64,000 bases of DNA from Komagataeibacter swingsii (GCF_003207895.1 NZ_NKUB01000011.1:1-64000), one strand, 5' to 3'. Shown: positions 29,160 to 38,851, counted from the first letter of the stretch. The notes: generated from the sequence alone by a model not told the origin. Program-made: numbers and translations.

Positions 29160-30569
29160 ATGAGCACCACGCAATTTGATGTCATTATCATCGGCGGCGG
29201 GCCGGGCGGTTATGTCGCGGCCATCCGCGCGGGCCAGCTCGGGCTGAAGGTCGCGGTGGTCGAGGCGGCACAGCTTGGGGGCATCTGCCTCAACTGGGGC
29301 TGCATCCCGACCAAGGCGCTGCTGCGCGCATCCGAAATCAACCACATGCTGCACAACCTTGGCGAGTTCGGCTTTGCGGCGGACAATGTGCGCTTTGACT
29401 TCGCCAGCGTCATCAAGCGCTCCCGCAATGTCGCGGCCCAGCTTTCGGCCGGTGTCGCCCACCTGCTGAAAAAGCACAAGGTCACGGTCATCAACGGCTT
29501 TGGCAGGCTGGCGGGTACTGCGGGCGGGCAGCGCACGGTATCGGTCAGCGTGGATGGGAAGGAAACCGCCACCCTGACCGCACCCAACGTGGTCGTGGCC
29601 ACGGGCGCGCGCGCGCGCGTGCTGCCGGGGCTGGAACCCGATGGCAAGCTGGTCTGGTCCTATCGCGAGGCGATGGTGCCGAAAGAACTGCCGCGCAGCC
29701 TGCTGGTGATCGGGTCGGGGGCGATCGGGGTCGAATTCGCCTCCTTCTACCGCAACATGGGCGCGGAGGTGACGATTGTGGAAGTCGCCGAGCGCATCCT
29801 GCCGGTGGAAGATGCCGAAATCAGCGCCTTTGCCCGCAAGGCGCTGGAAAAGCAGGGGATGAAGATCCTGACCGGGGCCAGGCTGGGCGCGATCCGCAAG
29901 GGCGACAACGCCGTCACCATCGACGTGACCGTGGGCGGCAAGGTGCAGCAGGTCACGGTGGAGCGCGTGATCTCGGCGGTCGGCATTGTCGGCAATGTCG
30001 AGAATATCGGCCTCGAGGGCACCGCGATCGAAGTGGACCGCACCCATATCAGGGTCGATCCCTACTGCCGCACGGGGGAAAAGGGGGTGTACGCCATTGG
30101 CGACATCGCCGGCGCCCCATGGCTTGCGCACAAGGCCAGCCATGAGGGCGTGATGGTGGCCGAACAGATCGCGGGCCGCAGTGTCCACCCGATCAATCCG
30201 CTGAACATTCCCGGCTGCACCTATTGCCGCCCGCAGGTGGCGTCCGTCGGCATGACGGAAGAAAAGGCGAAGGCGGCGGGCCACAAGCTGCGTATCGGGC
30301 GCTTCCCCTTCATCGGCAATGGCAAGGCGATCGCGATGGGCGAGCCGGAGGGCATGGTCAAGACCATATTCGACGACGCCACCGGCGAATTGCTGGGCGC
30401 GCACATGGTCGGCGCGGAAGTGACCGAGATGATCCAGGGCTACGTCATTGCCCGCACCGGGGAACTGACGGACGCGGAACTGAAGGAAACCATCTTCCCG
30501 CATCCCACCATATCGGAAACCATGCACGAAGCGGTGCTGGCGGCCTATGACGGGGCATTGCATATCTAA
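29160..30569 (+). CDS. lpdA: dihydrolipoyl dehydrogenase (E3)
   Basis: A 469-residue FAD flavoprotein that reoxidises dihydrolipoamide with NAD. It has the FAD fingerprint DVIIIGGGPGGYVAAIRAGQ, the redox disulfide in GGICLNWGCIPTK (Cys43/Cys48), the NAD-binding LLVIGSGAIGVEFASFY, YAIGDIAGAPWLAHKASHEG and the C-terminal catalytic His/Glu in IFPHPTISETMHEAV. Start ATG has a GAGGAAA upstream. It is the E3 dedicated to the adjoining PDH complex. A palindromic repeat core follows 13 bases after the stop and may end the transcript. Confidence 0.96.
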   Translation: MSTTQFDVIIIGGGPGGYVAAIRAGQLGLKVAVVEAAQLGGICLNWGCIPTKALLRASEINHMLHNLGEFGFAADNVRFDFASVIKRSRNVAAQLSAGVAHLLKKHKVTVINGFGRLAGTAGGQRTVSVSVDGKETATLTAPNVVVATGARARVLPGLEPDGKLVWSYREAMVPKELPRSLLVIGSGAIGVEFASFYRNMGAEVTIVEVAERILPVEDAEISAFARKALEKQGMKILTGARLGAIRKGDNAVTIDVTVGGKVQQVTVERVISAVGIVGNVENIGLEGTAIEVDRTHIRVDPYCRTGEKGVYAIGDIAGAPWLAHKASHEGVMVAEQIAGRSVHPINPLNIPGCTYCRPQVASVGMTEEKAKAAGHKLRIGRFPFIGNGKAIAMGEPEGMVKTIFDDATGELLGAHMVGAEVTEMIQGYVIARTGELTDAELKETIFPHPTISETMHEAVLAAYDGALHI

Positions 30570-30582
30570 TTGATAAATAAGG

Positions 30583-30662
30583 AAAAAGTTTTTGGGTGCC
30601 GCTTTTTTTCAAAAAGGCGGCGTTCTTCGAAGCTTTTTACAAAAAGCTTCGCCAGAAACTTT
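30583..30662 (+). repeat. palindromic repeat, core only (copy F)
   Basis: Core of the local family right after lpdA: AAAAAGTTTTTGGGTGCCGC, then TTTTTTTCAAAAA and GGCGGC, then GAAGCTTTTTACAAAAAGCTTC and GCCAGAAACTTTC. No terminal repeats. The hairpins are strong and T-rich and the position fits a transcription terminator for the PDH operon. From 30663 to 30804 I see only spacer before lipA. Confidence 0.75.
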
Positions 30663-30804
30663 CTGTTGTCCGGAAGGCAAGGGATGACCGCGCTGATCGT
30701 GCGGTTGTGATCCCCTGCCGGGACGAAGGCGGCAAGAACGCTTGACGTGGTGGGGCAGGCGTTACACTTCTGATTATCTGCCTGTTTACGGGAATTTTTG
30801 CGTC

Positions 30805-31797
30805 ATGTCCGTGCGTTTGATGATCGATCACCGGAAGAAAGGGGAGGCCGCACAGCGACACCCCGAAAAGGCACACCGGCCCGACAACCCTATCGCGCGC
30901 AAGCCCGAGTGGATACGCGTGCGCGCGCCCAACCACCCGACCTATCACGAGACGCGCCAGCTCATGCGCGACAACAAGCTGGTCACGGTGTGCGAGGAAG
31001 CGGCCTGCCCCAATATCGGCGAATGCTGGTCCCAGCGCCACGCCACCATGATGATCATGGGCGAGATCTGCACCCGCGCCTGCGCGTTCTGCAATGTCAC
31101 GACGGGCCTGCCGCACGCGCTGGACGGGGATGAGCCGCAGCGCGTGGCCGACGCGGTGGCCAAGCTGGGCCTGCGGCATGTCGTCATAACATCGGTGGAC
31201 CGCGACGACCTGCCCGATGGTGGCGCGCATCACTTCGCGCGCGTGATCGCGGCCATACGCGCCGCCGCCCCCGACACCACGATCGAAATCCTGACGCCTG
31301 ACTTCCTGCGCAAGCCCGGCAGCCTGGAAATCGTGGTGGCGGCACGGCCCGACGTGTTCAACCACAACCTTGAAACCGTGCCCCGGCTGTATCCCACCAT
31401 CCGGCCCGGCGCGCGGTATTACCAGTCGATGCGCCTGCTGGATGACGTGAAGCGGCTGGACCCGTCCATCTTCACGAAATCGGGACTGATGCTGGGACTG
31501 GGGGAAGAACGGGCCGAAATACTCCAGGTCATGGATGACCTGCGGATTGCGGACGTTGATTTCATCACCCTGGGGCAATATCTCCAACCGACAGTGAAGC
31601 ATGCTGCGGTGGCCCGGTTTGTAACGCCCGAGGAATTCACCGATTATGCGGGCATGGCCCGTGTGAAGGGGTTCCTGCAGGTCAGTTCCTCGCCACTGAC
31701 ACGGTCATCGTACCATGCGGATTCTGATTTTGCGGAACTGCGCGCCGCACGTGAACAACGCCTGCGGACAGAACGTGGCGCAACGGAGATGAAGTGA
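30805..31797 (+). CDS. lipA: lipoyl synthase
   Basis: A 330-residue radical-SAM enzyme that inserts two sulfurs into octanoyl-protein to make lipoyl groups, which the PDH proteins just upstream need. The auxiliary cluster cysteines are in [12 protein letters not shown], the radical-SAM cluster in [16 protein letters not shown], and the C-terminal RSSYHAD motif supplies the serine ligand. Length and motifs are normal. ATG 30805 (MSVRLMIDH) is chosen; a later ATG at 30820 is possible. The stop shares one base with the start of the COQ10/RatA-like gene (TGATG), indicating coupling. Confidence 0.95.
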   Translation: MSVRLMIDHRKKGEAAQRHPEKAHRPDNPIARKPEWIRVRAPNHPTYHETRQLMRDNKLVTVCEEAACPNIGECWSQRHATMMIMGEICTRACAFCNVTTGLPHALDGDEPQRVADAVAKLGLRHVVITSVDRDDLPDGGAHHFARVIAAIRAAAPDTTIEILTPDFLRKPGSLEIVVAARPDVFNHNLETVPRLYPTIRPGARYYQSMRLLDDVKRLDPSIFTKSGLMLGLGEERAEILQVMDDLRIADVDFITLGQYLQPTVKHAAVARFVTPEEFTDYAGMARVKGFLQVSSSPLTRSSYHADSDFAELRAAREQRLRTERGATEMK

Positions 31798-32285
31798 TGC
31801 CCACCCATGCCGAACGTCGGCTTATCGCCTATACCCCCAGCCAGCTTTTTGACCTGGTGGCCGACGTCGGGAAATACCCCCAGTTCCTGCCGTGGTGCAC
31901 CAGCGCGCGCGTGCGCACCCGCACGGCGGATGAACTGGTGGCCGACCTGACCATCGGCTTTGGCCCGTTCCGGGAGACGTTCACCAGCCGCGTCCTGCTC
32001 GAAGCGCCCAATACCATCCGGGTCAGTTATGAAAAGGGGCCGTTCCGCTACCTGAACAACGTCTGGACCTTCACCCCCGAACCGCGCGGGTGCCTGGTCG
32101 ATTTCTTCGTGGATTTCGAATTCCGCTCCCGCCTGTTGCAGGCGGCGATTGGCGTGGTGTTCAACGAAGCGGTGCGGCTCATGGTTTCCGCCTTCATCCG
32201 CCGGGCGCGTGACATCTACGGGCCGCCGCCCGCCCTTACCGCACCGCAGCAACCCGTCGGCCCGGCCAAGGCCGGTAACGCCTGA
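31797..32285 (+). CDS. COQ10/RatA-type START-domain protein
   Basis: A 162-residue SRPBCC-fold protein. Signatures: FDLVADVGKYPQFLPWC, a tryptophan- and proline-rich binding pocket segment, the central LTIGFGPFRETFTSRV and NNVWTFTPEPRGCLVDFFVDFEF, typical of the family of yeast Coq10 (ubiquinone binding) and bacterial RatA. In this position after lipA the gene is conserved in alphaproteobacteria, where a role with ubiquinone or respiratory function is more likely than ribosome toxicity. GGAGATGAAG precedes the start. No membrane segment or signal is seen. Confidence 0.85.
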   Translation: MPTHAERRLIAYTPSQLFDLVADVGKYPQFLPWCTSARVRTRTADELVADLTIGFGPFRETFTSRVLLEAPNTIRVSYEKGPFRYLNNVWTFTPEPRGCLVDFFVDFEFRSRLLQAAIGVVFNEAVRLMVSAFIRRARDIYGPPPALTAPQQPVGPAKAGNA

Positions 32286-32323
32286 CATCCCCTTACGTAA
32301 AACCGGACAGGGAAAGACCCAGC

Positions 32324-32614
32324 ATGAAAACCATCATCACCGCCATGGCAGGGGGCGTGCTGCTGTGCATGGCGCAGCCTGCGTTCGCAGCCCCCGCGTC
32401 GTCGCATCACGCCAGCAGGGAATCCGTTGCCGCCAGCGATGCGGAAACCGCCGACCTGAACAACCAGAGCCTGCAGAAGGCCCGCGCCTCGCTCAAGGCC
32501 GTGCCCGCCGCGACCACGGCGGCCCCCGGCCACCCGGTGCAGGCCGAAGGCACGGGCCAGACCGCGCCAGCCATCCGCGTGCCCGAAACCGGCAGTACGG
32601 TTGCTGGATACTAA
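32324..32614 (+). CDS. small secreted protein, unknown function
   Basis: A 96-residue protein with a clear signal peptide (MKTIITAMAGGVLLCMAQPA followed by FA). The mature part is Ala/Thr/Pro-rich with no cysteines and no recognisable domain. GGGAAA lies before the ATG. The stop codon TAA (32612-32614) is immediately followed by the terminal repeat of a palindromic element, with no spacer at all, so the element may have entered at the stop codon. Confidence 0.55.
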   Translation: MKTIITAMAGGVLLCMAQPAFAAPASSHHASRESVAASDAETADLNNQSLQKARASLKAVPAATTAAPGHPVQAEGTGQTAPAIRVPETGSTVAGY

Positions 32615-32740
32615 GAGACTGTTTGAAAAGTTAGTTCGTGATAGCGCTTTAAAATTAAAGGAAGTTTTTGGTGAAGCTTTTTGCAAAAGCTTCGAAAGAA
32701 CGCCGCCTTTTTGAAAAACGGCAGCACCCAAAAACTTTTA
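32615..32740 (+). mobile_element. MITE-like palindromic element, one end missing (copy G)
   Basis: Starts with GAGACTGTTTGAAAA directly at the base after a TAA stop codon, continues through GATAGCGCTTTAAAATTAAAGG and both hairpins, and ends after CACCCAAAAACTTTT, lacking the right terminal repeat, exactly as copy B does. It now supplies the hairpins between the small secreted gene and the convergent pncC gene. Confidence 0.82.
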
Positions 32741-32760
32741 TAACATCCTGACCCGGCGGC

Positions 32761-33264
32761 CTATTCCGCCGACAGCCGCCCCGCGTGGTCCAGCAGCAGG
32801 GCCAGCGCCGTGCGCACGGCCTGCGTGCGCACGTCCCACCGTTCCCCCGTGAAGATATGGGATACCGTATCCACCGTGCCGCTGGTGGCCACGGCGAACC
32901 AGACCAGCCCCACCGGCTTGCCCGCCGTCGCCCCGCCGGGGCCGGCGATGCCGGTAATGGCGAGGGACAGGTTGGCGTCGGGCGCATGGGCCAGCGCGCC
33001 CTGCGCCATCGCGGCGGCGACCTCGCGGCTGACCGCGCCGTACTGTTCCAGCAGCTTCGCGGGCACGCCCAGCGCATGGGCCTTCATGCTGTTGGAATAG
33101 GTGACAAATCCGCCGCATACCACGTCCGACGCCCCGGCGGCCTCAGTCAGGGCGGCCGCCAGCAGGCCGCCGGTGCAGCTTTCCGCCGTGACGACCCGGC
33201 ACCCCGCCGAACGGAAGCGGGCCAGCGCGTCGGGCATGCGGGCCAGGAAGGTATCAGGTAACAT
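32761..33264 (-). CDS. pncC: nicotinamide-nucleotide amidohydrolase, CinA C-terminal family
   Basis: A 167-residue stand-alone CinA-C domain enzyme that deamidates NMN in pyridine-nucleotide salvage. Motifs: VVTAESCTGGLLAAAL with the active-site Ser/Cys region, GGFVTYSNSMKAHALGV, VSREVAAAMAQGA, LAITGIAGPGGATAGKPVGL. It lacks the N-terminal CinA domain. The gene is the last of the minus-strand run terC-like, slt, pgpA, pncC, 31 bases after pgpA. Confidence 0.9.
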   Translation of the reverse strand: MLPDTFLARMPDALARFRSAGCRVVTAESCTGGLLAAALTEAAGASDVVCGGFVTYSNSMKAHALGVPAKLLEQYGAVSREVAAAMAQGALAHAPDANLSLAITGIAGPGGATAGKPVGLVWFAVATSGTVDTVSHIFTGERWDVRTQAVRTALALLLDHAGRLSAE

Positions 33265-33295
33265 CCGCTATGGTCTCCTTTCGCGTCCTAACGCA

Positions 33296-33760
33296 TCACG
33301 CCAGGAAACGGATGCCTGTCAGGATGATGCCCGCCATGATCCCGGCCACGATGTCGTCGCCCATGATGCCCATGGCGTCATGCCTGCGGTCGAACCAGCC
33401 CACCGGGCCGGGCTTGGTAATGTCAAACAGGCGGAACAGGGCGAACGCCAGCAGCAGCCACAGCACATCCGCCCAGCGCAGGGCCGACAGGCGCAGGGGG
33501 GCCAGCGGGAACATGGCCAGCCACATGCCCGCGACCTCGTCAATCACGATCCAGCCATGGTCCTCCCCGTTGGAGGCAAGCTGTGTCGCGCGATATCCCA
33601 CCGCTGTGCATACCAGCACCGCCAGCGCCATCCAGATCCAGTGCCCCAGCAGCGGCACCCCCACGATCAGCGCCGCCAGCGACCCCACGGTGCCCGGCGC
33701 GCGCGGCGCGAACCCCGCGCCGCCAAAACTGGCGATCAGGTGGGACAGGGGGCGCGCCAT
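33296..33760 (-). CDS. pgpA: phosphatidylglycerophosphatase A
   Basis: A 154-residue inner-membrane phosphatase removing phosphate from phosphatidylglycerophosphate to give phosphatidylglycerol. It shows the family pattern GGAGFAPRAPGTVGSLAAL, WIVIDEVAGMWLAMF, LFRLFDITKPGPVGWFDRR and MGIMGDDIVAGIMAGI, with four hydrophobic segments. The ATG overlaps the slt stop by ATGA. The product is the substrate for cardiolipin synthase, encoded at 44772. Confidence 0.92.
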   Translation of the reverse strand: MARPLSHLIASFGGAGFAPRAPGTVGSLAALIVGVPLLGHWIWMALAVLVCTAVGYRATQLASNGEDHGWIVIDEVAGMWLAMFPLAPLRLSALRWADVLWLLLAFALFRLFDITKPGPVGWFDRRHDAMGIMGDDIVAGIMAGIILTGIRFLA

Positions 33761-35742
33761 CAGCCCCGGCCCAGCGCCGGATCGGTTGCCTGGTAAATGG
33801 CCATGTTCTCCTCCACCCGTTCAACGTAGTTGCGCGTCTCCCCGAAGGGGATGCTTTCAATCCAGTCCAGCATGGCGTCCGGCTGGGGCGTGTCGCGCGC
33901 GGGGTTGCCCAGCGTCATGAGCCATGTATCCGTGCGGTGCGGCCCCGCGTTGTAGGCGGCGGCCACATACGGCACGGCGCCGCCCATGCGCTGCGCGATA
34001 TCGGCAAGAAACGCCGCCCCCAGCTGCATGTTCAGCCGCGGGTCGGTCAGGCTGGCCGCCGTGACGTTCACGTTCAGCCCGGCCTTGCGCGCGACCTCGC
34101 GCGCGGTGGGGACCAGAAGCTGCATGAGACCCACCGCATGGGCGGGGCTGACCACGCCCGCGTCAAAGCCGCTTTCCTGCCGCGCCACCGCCAGTTCCAC
34201 ATCGGCGGGCAGGATGGAGGTGGGCGGGGCATAGGCGCGTGGCCAGCCTTCGCGCACCAGCGTCAGCCCGTCCCTGCCCGCCAGCCGCGCCACCATCACG
34301 GCGGCATCGGGCATGCCCAGCCGGGTGGCCATGCGCGCGGCCAGCACGTGTTTCACGACGCCGGTATCCTGCGCATCAAGGGCGAGGACGAAGTCACGCG
34401 CATGGTGCCGGTCGCCCCATGCCACCAGTATCTCCGCCGCGCGGGCCAGGTCGCTGGTATCGAAATGCACGGAATCGGCCACGTCGGGCACGGGTTCGCG
34501 CTCGCGCAGCAGGTAGGCGCGGATCTGCTGTCCCGCCTGGTTGGGCGCCACGAGCTGGTTCATGCTGTCGCCGGCCAGCCGCTCGATGGCCATCTGTCCA
34601 TAAAACGTGTTGGCCAGTGCCGCCGCCTGCTGCCACTGGGCCTTCGCCGCCCCATGCCGCCCCTGCGCCCATAGCGCGCGCCCGGCCCAGTACAGCCCGC
34701 GACTGCGGGTAATGACGGGGACGGCCTGCGTCAGTGGCGTGAAATCCGCCAGCGCGTGGTCGGCGTCATGCAGGTATTCCAGCCGCACCCACCCGGTCAG
34801 GAACAGGGCGTCGTACTGCGTGGCCGACCCGGTATCGGCGCTGTCATTGGCCATGAACAGCGCATCATCCGTGCGATGGGCCAGCAGCAGGTCACGCGCC
34901 ATGGCGTCGCGTTCGCGCCAGAATACCGCGGCAACCGCAGGCGTCTGCTGTTTTTCGGTGTCCACCCCGCGTTCGCGCCACAGGGCCAGGGCCGCATCCA
35001 GCCGCTGCGCGTGGTGCAGCCAGCGCAGGCGGTCCAGCACCAGCGCGCCATCGGCCAGCTGTTCGGGGGGCAGGGTGGCCAGCATGTCTTCGGCGTCCGC
35101 GTCATTGTGGCGGAAGGCCAGCCGGGCGCGGGCGACAGGCTGCTGGGCGGTGTCCAGCATGGCGACCTGCTTCGTTGCCGCATCGATCCTGCCCGCGCGT
35201 TCCTGCCGGTCGAATCGCAGCCAGTGGTCCTGTGGCGTCAGCACGGGGCCGAAGGCGGACAGCATGGCCTGCGCATCAGGCTGCGTATCGGCGCGGTTGA
35301 CCCACGCGACACGCGCCCAGCTATCCAGCGCGGCGGGCCGGGGGGTGGCGCGCGCGCAGCGCAGCAGGGCCTGCACGTCGGTCAGTTGCTGGCGGTCGCA
35401 CAGCGCGCCTGCCGCCGCGTCATCGGGTTCGGCCGCCAGCTTCTGCTGGAAACGCGCCAGCAGCAGCGCGCGCTGCGGCCATGAAGGGTTTTCGGATAGG
35501 AAGGTGGCGTATTCCCCCGCCGTGCCGCCGCCCGACAGCAGGCGCAGGTAGACCAGCACCCTGGCCGCGACGGGGTCATCATCGGCATTGCCGGTCGCGG
35601 CCTGTCCCGGCGTGGGCCAGCCGCCCTGCGGCGTAGCGGGGGCAGGGGCGGCATGCAGCGCGGGGGCGGCCAGCAGCGCCAGCCCGGCCACAAGCCCCCA
35701 TGCCGCAACGGGGCCGGGGCGGAAAGCAGCCCCGCGTGGCAT
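33760..35742 (-). CDS. slt: soluble lytic murein transglycosylase
   Basis: A 660-residue periplasmic enzyme cutting peptidoglycan glycan strands with formation of anhydromuramic ends. A signal peptide (AWGLVAGLALLAAPALHA) is followed by a long superhelical U-shaped domain of helical repeats and a C-terminal SLT domain with the catalytic Glu in VARQESGFDAGVVSPAHAVG, then LMQLLVPTAREVARKAG, NMQLGAAFL, VAAYNAGPHRTDTW and GETRNYVERV. ATG 35742 is the first Met before the signal peptide; upstream sequence of the open frame belongs to the previous gene. The start overlaps the terC-like stop by one base (TAATG). Confidence 0.92.
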   Translation of the reverse strand: MPRGAAFRPGPVAAWGLVAGLALLAAPALHAAPAPATPQGGWPTPGQAATGNADDDPVAARVLVYLRLLSGGGTAGEYATFLSENPSWPQRALLLARFQQKLAAEPDDAAAGALCDRQQLTDVQALLRCARATPRPAALDSWARVAWVNRADTQPDAQAMLSAFGPVLTPQDHWLRFDRQERAGRIDAATKQVAMLDTAQQPVARARLAFRHNDADAEDMLATLPPEQLADGALVLDRLRWLHHAQRLDAALALWRERGVDTEKQQTPAVAAVFWRERDAMARDLLLAHRTDDALFMANDSADTGSATQYDALFLTGWVRLEYLHDADHALADFTPLTQAVPVITRSRGLYWAGRALWAQGRHGAAKAQWQQAAALANTFYGQMAIERLAGDSMNQLVAPNQAGQQIRAYLLREREPVPDVADSVHFDTSDLARAAEILVAWGDRHHARDFVLALDAQDTGVVKHVLAARMATRLGMPDAAVMVARLAGRDGLTLVREGWPRAYAPPTSILPADVELAVARQESGFDAGVVSPAHAVGLMQLLVPTAREVARKAGLNVNVTAASLTDPRLNMQLGAAFLADIAQRMGGAVPYVAAAYNAGPHRTDTWLMTLGNPARDTPQPDAMLDWIESIPFGETRNYVERVEENMAIYQATDPALGRG

Positions 35743-36347
35743 TACACGCCACCCCCCACATGGGTCCAGACCTCGCCCCCGCCCTTGACGATCAGTTCGA
35801 TCGCGACCGCCAGCACCACCAGCAGCCCGACCCACGAAATCCAGCGATAGCGTTCCAGCAGGCGCGCGATCAGCGACGCCGCCACCGCCATCAGCACCAC
35901 CGATATCACCAGCCCCGCCACCAGCACGCCCATGTGCTTGCCCGCCGCACCCGCCACCGCCAGCACGTTATCAAGGCTCATGGACAGGTCGGCCACGATG
36001 ATGCGGATGATGGCGTTGCGCAGCGACGCGGGCGCGGGCGCGCCGCCTTCGGCATGGTCGTCGCCGCCCATTTCGCGGTACATGCGCCAGCACACCCACA
36101 ACAGCAGCAGCCCGCCGGCCAGCGTCAGCCCGATGATGGCCAGCAGCCTGACCGCCACCAGGGCAAGGCAGATCCGGATCAGCGCCGCCCCCAGCACGCC
36201 GCACAGGATGGCGATTCGGCGCGAGGCATGCGGCAGGTTGCGCACCGCCAGGCCCACCACGATGGCGTTATCCCCCGCCAGCGTCACGTCAATCAGGACA
36301 ACCTGAGCCAGGGCGTAAAGGGAGGACGGGGAAAAAATGGCAGACAT
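35742..36347 (-). CDS. TerC-family integral membrane protein
   Basis: A 201-residue protein with about seven membrane segments. The TerC signature is present twice, as expected: VLIDVTLAGDNAIVVGLAVR near the start and IIVADLSMSLDNVLAVAGA in the second half, with the paired Asp residues that are thought to bind metal. Such proteins export manganese or act on metallation of exported enzymes. ATG 36347 gives the family start; a TTG at 36353 is possible. I looked for a yybP-ykoY manganese riboswitch upstream and saw none. It is the first gene of the minus-strand run. Confidence 0.85.
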   Translation of the reverse strand: MSAIFSPSSLYALAQVVLIDVTLAGDNAIVVGLAVRNLPHASRRIAILCGVLGAALIRICLALVAVRLLAIIGLTLAGGLLLLWVCWRMYREMGGDDHAEGGAPAPASLRNAIIRIIVADLSMSLDNVLAVAGAAGKHMGVLVAGLVISVVLMAVAASLIARLLERYRWISWVGLLVVLAVAIELIVKGGGEVWTHVGGGV

Positions 36348-36572
36348 GGGCAAGCTATGTTCCTGGGCAGATGGCCGCGACAGGGCGCGCGGGGTTTCAC
36401 AATCACTTTATGCCGTTCGCTGCCCGCATCATGCAAACACACCCGTTCCGGCGCATGATATATGCCACGTTATGAATTGCGCGTGAATATAAGGGAGACG
36501 CAAGCAGCAGAATTGGTTAGGAAGGCCGCCTGATTCGTGTATCGCCCGTTGCAGCAAAGGAAGCCCGAGAAC

Positions 36573-37925
36573 ATGGTACCGCGCTATACCCGCCCCGTCA
36601 TGGCCGCCATCTGGTCGCCCGAGAACCGTTACCGCATCTGGTTCGAGATCGAGGCCCTGGCCTGCGAAGCCATGGCGGAATATGGCGCGATCCCGGCCGG
36701 GGCCGCGAAGACCATCCGTGAACGGGGCGACGCCGCCATGGCCGCCTTTTCGCAGGCGGACCTTGACCGCATTGATGAAATCGAGGCCGAAACCCGCCAC
36801 GACGTGATCGCGTTCCTGACGTGGCTGGCCGAAAAGGTCGGCCCCGACAGCCGTTTCGTGCATCTGGGCATGACATCGTCCGACGTGCTGGACACCTGCC
36901 TGTCGGTGCAGATGGTGCAGGCCACCGACCTGCTGCTGGCCGATCTGGACGCGGTGCTGGCGGCGCTGAAGCGCCGGGCGTTCGAACACAAATACACCCT
37001 GACCATCGGCCGCAGCCATGGCATCCATGCCGAGCCGACATCATTCGGCCTGAAGATCGCGGGGCATTACGCCGAATTCGCCCGCAACCGCGAACGCCTG
37101 CTGCGCGCGCGCGACGAAATCGCCGTATGCGCCATTTCCGGCGCGGTGGGCACCTATGCCCATATCGACCCGCGCGTGGAGGAATACGTGGCGGCCAGGC
37201 TGGGCCTGAAGCCCGAGGGCGTGTCCACGCAGGTCATCCCCCGCGACCGGCACGCGGCGTATTTCTGCGCGCTGGCGGTGATCGCCAGCGGGATCGAGCG
37301 GCTGGCGACCGAGGTGCGCCACCTGCAGCGATCCGAAGTGCGCGAGGCGGAGGAGTTCTTCCACAAGGGGCAGAAGGGGTCGTCCGCCATGCCGCACAAG
37401 CGCAACCCCGTGCTGTCGGAAAACCTGACGGGTCTGGCCCGCCTCGTGCGATCGCACGTCATCCCGGCGCTGGAAAACGTGGCGCTGTGGCATGAACGTG
37501 ACATCAGCCATTCCTCGGTCGAGCGCAACATCTGCCCCGATGGCACGATCGGGCTGGACTTCGCGCTGATGCGGCTTGCGGGCATGATGGAAAAGCTGGT
37601 GGTCTATCCTGACCAGATGCAGGCCAATATCGACAGCCTGGGCGGGGTGGTGCATTCGGGCGAGGTGCTGCTGGCGCTGGCGCGCGCGGGCATCCTGCGC
37701 GAGGACGCGTACCGCATCGTCCAGCGCAACGCCATGGAGACATGGACGAAGCTGGGCCACAAGGGCGCAAGGACCTTCCGCGAGAACCTCGCCGCCGACC
37801 CCGAGGTCGCGGGCCGGGTGCCCCCCGAAGTGCTGGACGCGGCCATGGACAGCAATGCCCACCTGCGCCAGATCGACCATACCTACACCCGCGTGTTTGG
37901 TGAGTCCGGCCCCGCGCGGGCCTGA
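36573..37925 (+). CDS. purB: adenylosuccinate lyase
   Basis: A 450-residue cytoplasmic lyase acting twice in purine synthesis (SAICAR to AICAR; adenylosuccinate to AMP). Family motifs: RYTRPVMAAIWSPENRYRIW, ETRHDVIAFLTWLAE, FVHLGMTSSDVLDTCLS, TIGRSHGIHAEPTSFG and the catalytic flexible loop GSSAMPHKRNPVLSENLTG. ATG 36573 is chosen by family alignment. It leads a plus-strand purine block. The 225-base gap to the terC-like gene holds divergent promoters. Confidence 0.95.
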   Translation: MVPRYTRPVMAAIWSPENRYRIWFEIEALACEAMAEYGAIPAGAAKTIRERGDAAMAAFSQADLDRIDEIEAETRHDVIAFLTWLAEKVGPDSRFVHLGMTSSDVLDTCLSVQMVQATDLLLADLDAVLAALKRRAFEHKYTLTIGRSHGIHAEPTSFGLKIAGHYAEFARNRERLLRARDEIAVCAISGAVGTYAHIDPRVEEYVAARLGLKPEGVSTQVIPRDRHAAYFCALAVIASGIERLATEVRHLQRSEVREAEEFFHKGQKGSSAMPHKRNPVLSENLTGLARLVRSHVIPALENVALWHERDISHSSVERNICPDGTIGLDFALMRLAGMMEKLVVYPDQMQANIDSLGGVVHSGEVLLALARAGILREDAYRIVQRNAMETWTKLGHKGARTFRENLAADPEVAGRVPPEVLDAAMDSNAHLRQIDHTYTRVFGESGPARA

Positions 37926-37976
37926 CCACACGGACCACCCCGTGGCCTGACGCAAACAACAGCAGGATATCAAGGC

Positions 37977-38720
37977 GTGTGCACAGTCGTCATTTCCCAC
38001 GACCCGGCCCAGGAATGGCCGCTGCTGATGGCGGCCAACCGTGATGAACGCCTTGACCGGCCATGGCTGCCGCCGGGGCGGCACTGGGCGGGGCAGCCCG
38101 ATGTCGTGGGCGGGCAGGACCAGGTCGCGGGCGGGTCGTGGCTGACCCTGAATGACGCGGGTGTGGTCGCCGGCATCATGAACCGCGTGGGCAGCCTTGG
38201 CCCGATGCCGGGCAAGAACTCACGCGGGGCGCTGCCGCTGCTGGCCGGGCGCTTTCCCACCGCGCGCGACGCCGTGGCGCATATCGCCACGATCGACGCG
38301 GGCGCGTGGCGGTCGTTCAACATGATCGTGGCCGACGGGGACGACGCCTTCTTCATCCGTGGCCCCGGCTATGGACAGCCACAAATCGAGCCGCTGGCGC
38401 CCGGCGTGCACATGGTCGCCACCACCGACCCCGATGACATGGCCATGCCGCGCATCGCCCGCCACCTGCCGCGTTTCCGCGCGGCCCCGCGCCCGGTGCC
38501 GCCGCAATGGACGGCATGGACCACGCTGCTGGCCGATCGGTCCCTGCCCGCGGGCAGCGAGCTGAACATCCCGCCGCGTTCGGGCTTTGGCACGTGCAGT
38601 TCGTCCGCCATCGGGGTGGCGCGCGACGGGCGGCATTCATGGTTTTTCGCCGCCGGCGCCCCGGACCGCGTGGGCTACCAGCCCGTCAACCTGTCGGCCC
38701 CGGGCGCGCGGGCGGGGTAA
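37977..38720 (+). CDS. NRDE (TANGO2-like) family protein
   Basis: A 247-residue protein that begins MCTVVIS with a GTG start; Cys2 would become the N-terminal nucleophile after Met removal, as in Ntn-fold proteins. The family-naming motif is seen in LMAANRDERLDRPWLPP, followed by VGGQDQVAGGSWLTLNDAGV and GTCSSSAIGV. Relatives are eukaryotic TANGO2 proteins; the biochemical role is not settled. It lies between purB and purC, 51 bases after purB. Confidence 0.85.
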   Translation: MCTVVISHDPAQEWPLLMAANRDERLDRPWLPPGRHWAGQPDVVGGQDQVAGGSWLTLNDAGVVAGIMNRVGSLGPMPGKNSRGALPLLAGRFPTARDAVAHIATIDAGAWRSFNMIVADGDDAFFIRGPGYGQPQIEPLAPGVHMVATTDPDDMAMPRIARHLPRFRAAPRPVPPQWTAWTTLLADRSLPAGSELNIPPRSGFGTCSSSAIGVARDGRHSWFFAAGAPDRVGYQPVNLSAPGARAG

Positions 38721-38851
38721 ATATGGTATCTTCCGGGGCGGATCGCTGCTATGCCATGCGCATCATCAGGGATCATGCCGACAGCAGATCCCGCAGATCA
38801 GGGGAGGGGCCACTCCCGGCCCGTTCCCGCAGCGTTATGTGAAGGACGAGT

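Noticed and set aside
27750-30563. 937-codon frame antisense to pdhC and lpdA
   Set aside because: Mirror of highly biased codons in the PDH genes; the protein is low-complexity His/Arg/Gly.
36348-36572. Manganese (yybP-ykoY) riboswitch upstream of the TerC-like gene
   Set aside because: I looked for the conserved loops on the minus strand and could not find them; the leader is short and GC-rich.
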